A stretch of 5,517 bases of DNA from Butyricicoccus sp. (lineage in GTDB: Bacteria; Bacillota; Clostridia; Oscillospirales; Butyricicoccaceae). Below, in pieces: positions 5,203 through 5,517 of the stretch. The position numbers were made by a program, and so were the translations under genes. The notes under the pieces were generated by a model that was not told the DNA's origin, made no database searches, and saw only the letters and a list, made by a program, of their open reading frames with translations. Positions within the stretch are counted from its first letter, which is position 1. The number at the start of each line of letters is the position of its first letter. The stretch lies in the NCBI GenBank assembly GCA_031293105.1, contig JAUMSA010000054.1, forward strand, positions 1 to 5,517, in the 5' to 3' direction.

Positions 5203-5322
5203 GTTTATGTCCTCCCATATGTTTTGGTAGTCGTTTTCGACTTCACTCTGTATACGATTGGACAAAGAAAATCCATTCACAAAAATAAAAAAATTTTTTG
5301 GCGGTCAAAATCCCCTGTCTTT

Positions 5323-5351
5323 ATTTTAGCATATTTCCCACTTGGTTCCAA
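5323..5351 (-). promoter_or_regulatory. Extended -10 promoter of the repeat protein/sigma/anti-sigma operon
   Basis: On the minus strand TTGGAA (5351 to 5346, 4 of 6 to TTGACA) lies 17 bp from TAAAAT (5328 to 5323, 5 of 6), preceded by TGC (TGnTAAAAT, an extended -10). The start would be near 5316, leaving a leader of about 114 nt with an A/T-rich run (5281-5299) and a small hairpin AGTCG/CGACT (5229-5242). The -35 sits in an inverted repeat, CTTGG-TT-CCAAG (5341-5352), a possible operator. The overall form is that of a housekeeping sigma-A promoter. Confidence 0.6.
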
Positions 5352-5380
5352 GAGATAGAGCAGAGCGGCAACTCGCATAG

Positions 5381-5406
5381 TGAATTGTCAAACTAAGTGC
5401 AACAGG
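5381..5406. mobile_element. Possible end of an IS30-family element
   Basis: TGAATTGTCAAACTAAGTGC (5381-5400) and the next few bases, read on the other strand as GTTGCACTTAGTTTGACAAT, resemble the terminal repeats I associate with IS30-family insertion sequences. If so, the element would extend to the right, out of the window, and no transposase codons are visible here. The match is from memory, not a search; the partner repeat and target duplication cannot be seen. Confidence 0.35.
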
Positions 5407-5464
5407 AATTGAGTTCAAAGTCCCATAATTCCTGAGCAGAATGGAAGTTAAGAACCTTGCGAGG

Positions 5465-5495
5465 CCTGGCGTTAATCAACGCCAGGTTTCGTTTT
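5465..5495 (+). terminator. Intrinsic terminator-like hairpin, plus strand
   Basis: CCTGGCGTT (5465-5473) and AACGCCAGG (5478-5486) form a perfect 9-bp stem with an AATC loop, followed on the plus strand by TTTCGTTTT (5487-5495). No T-run follows on the minus strand, so it should stop rightward transcription only. No gene ends here in the window. If the sequence to the right is an insertion element, the hairpin could shield it from outside transcription, a known feature of some elements. Confidence 0.6.
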
Positions 5496-5517
5496 AGTGT
5501 AGCAGGAGCGACGCGAG

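Larger units (their letters stand above)
5353..5517. other. Gene-free right edge
   Basis: I see no coding region here on either strand. Apart from the IS30-like end and the terminator hairpin listed separately, it holds an 8-bp inverted repeat, CAGGAATT (5403-5410) and AATTCCTG (5427-5434). It lies upstream of the repeat protein operon promoter. Confidence 0.5.

Noticed and set aside
5203..5280. ATG at 5280 as the start of the repeat protein
   Set aside because: It would put 26 polar residues before a clear signal peptide, while the ATG at 5202 has GGGAGG 8 nt upstream.
5281..5299. A/T run (A7T6) as a terminator
   Set aside because: There is no G/C-rich stem; it is better seen as A/T-rich leader DNA.
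4443..5358. Plus-strand open frames opposite the sigma and repeat protein genes
   Set aside because: They run through the tandem repeats in the wrong frame and give Arg/His-rich or Ala/Val-rich repetitive translations, as expected for the complement of a repetitive gene.

Overview
The window (roughly half G+C) looks like a chromosomal piece of a Gram-positive, Clostridia-type Firmicute, plausibly from the Oscillospirales/Ruminococcaceae side. The reasons are strong AGGAG-type ribosome binding sites, sigma-A-like promoters, an RsgI-type anti-sigma factor, a secreted protein with D-x-D-G-D-G-x-C-D repeats, and a FapA (DUF342) protein next to a CheX-type phosphatase. All six confident genes lie on the minus strand and fall into two transcription units, read from right to left. 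The family calls rest on motif recognition by eye; no database search was possible.

Unit 1 (about 5351 to 3394): an extended -10 promoter leads into a small exported protein with four 22-residue calcium-loop-like repeats. After 16 nt comes an ECF sigma factor, which overlaps by 8 nt an RsgI-type transmembrane anti-sigma factor with a Gly/Asn/Gln-rich extracellular tail. A 12-bp perfect inverted repeat starts 1 nt after the last stop codon. The likely logic is an envelope signalling module: the membrane protein holds the sigma factor until something outside the cell releases it, and the secreted repeat protein is a candidate ligand, effector or target made from the same mRNA.

Between the units (2982 to 3393) there is no gene. 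The stretch has two candidate promoters, a pair of 13-bp dyad boxes 22 bp apart, and a long leader with several strong hairpins.

Unit 2 (2981 to 327): a FapA/DUF342 protein, a CheX-like CheY-P phosphatase starting at TTG, and a single-domain CheY-like response regulator, closed by a strong intrinsic terminator. Phosphatase and response regulator are natural partners. No histidine kinase, methyl-accepting receptor or flagellar structural gene is present, so the cassette depends on a kinase encoded elsewhere.

The left edge (1 to 326) has no convincing gene; it may hold the last 31 codons of a plus-strand gene, or a structured RNA. The right edge (5353 to 5517) also has no gene. It holds a sequence resembling the end of an IS30-family element about 30 bp upstream of the unit 1 promoter, and a perfect 9-bp hairpin followed by a T-rich tract on the plus strand.
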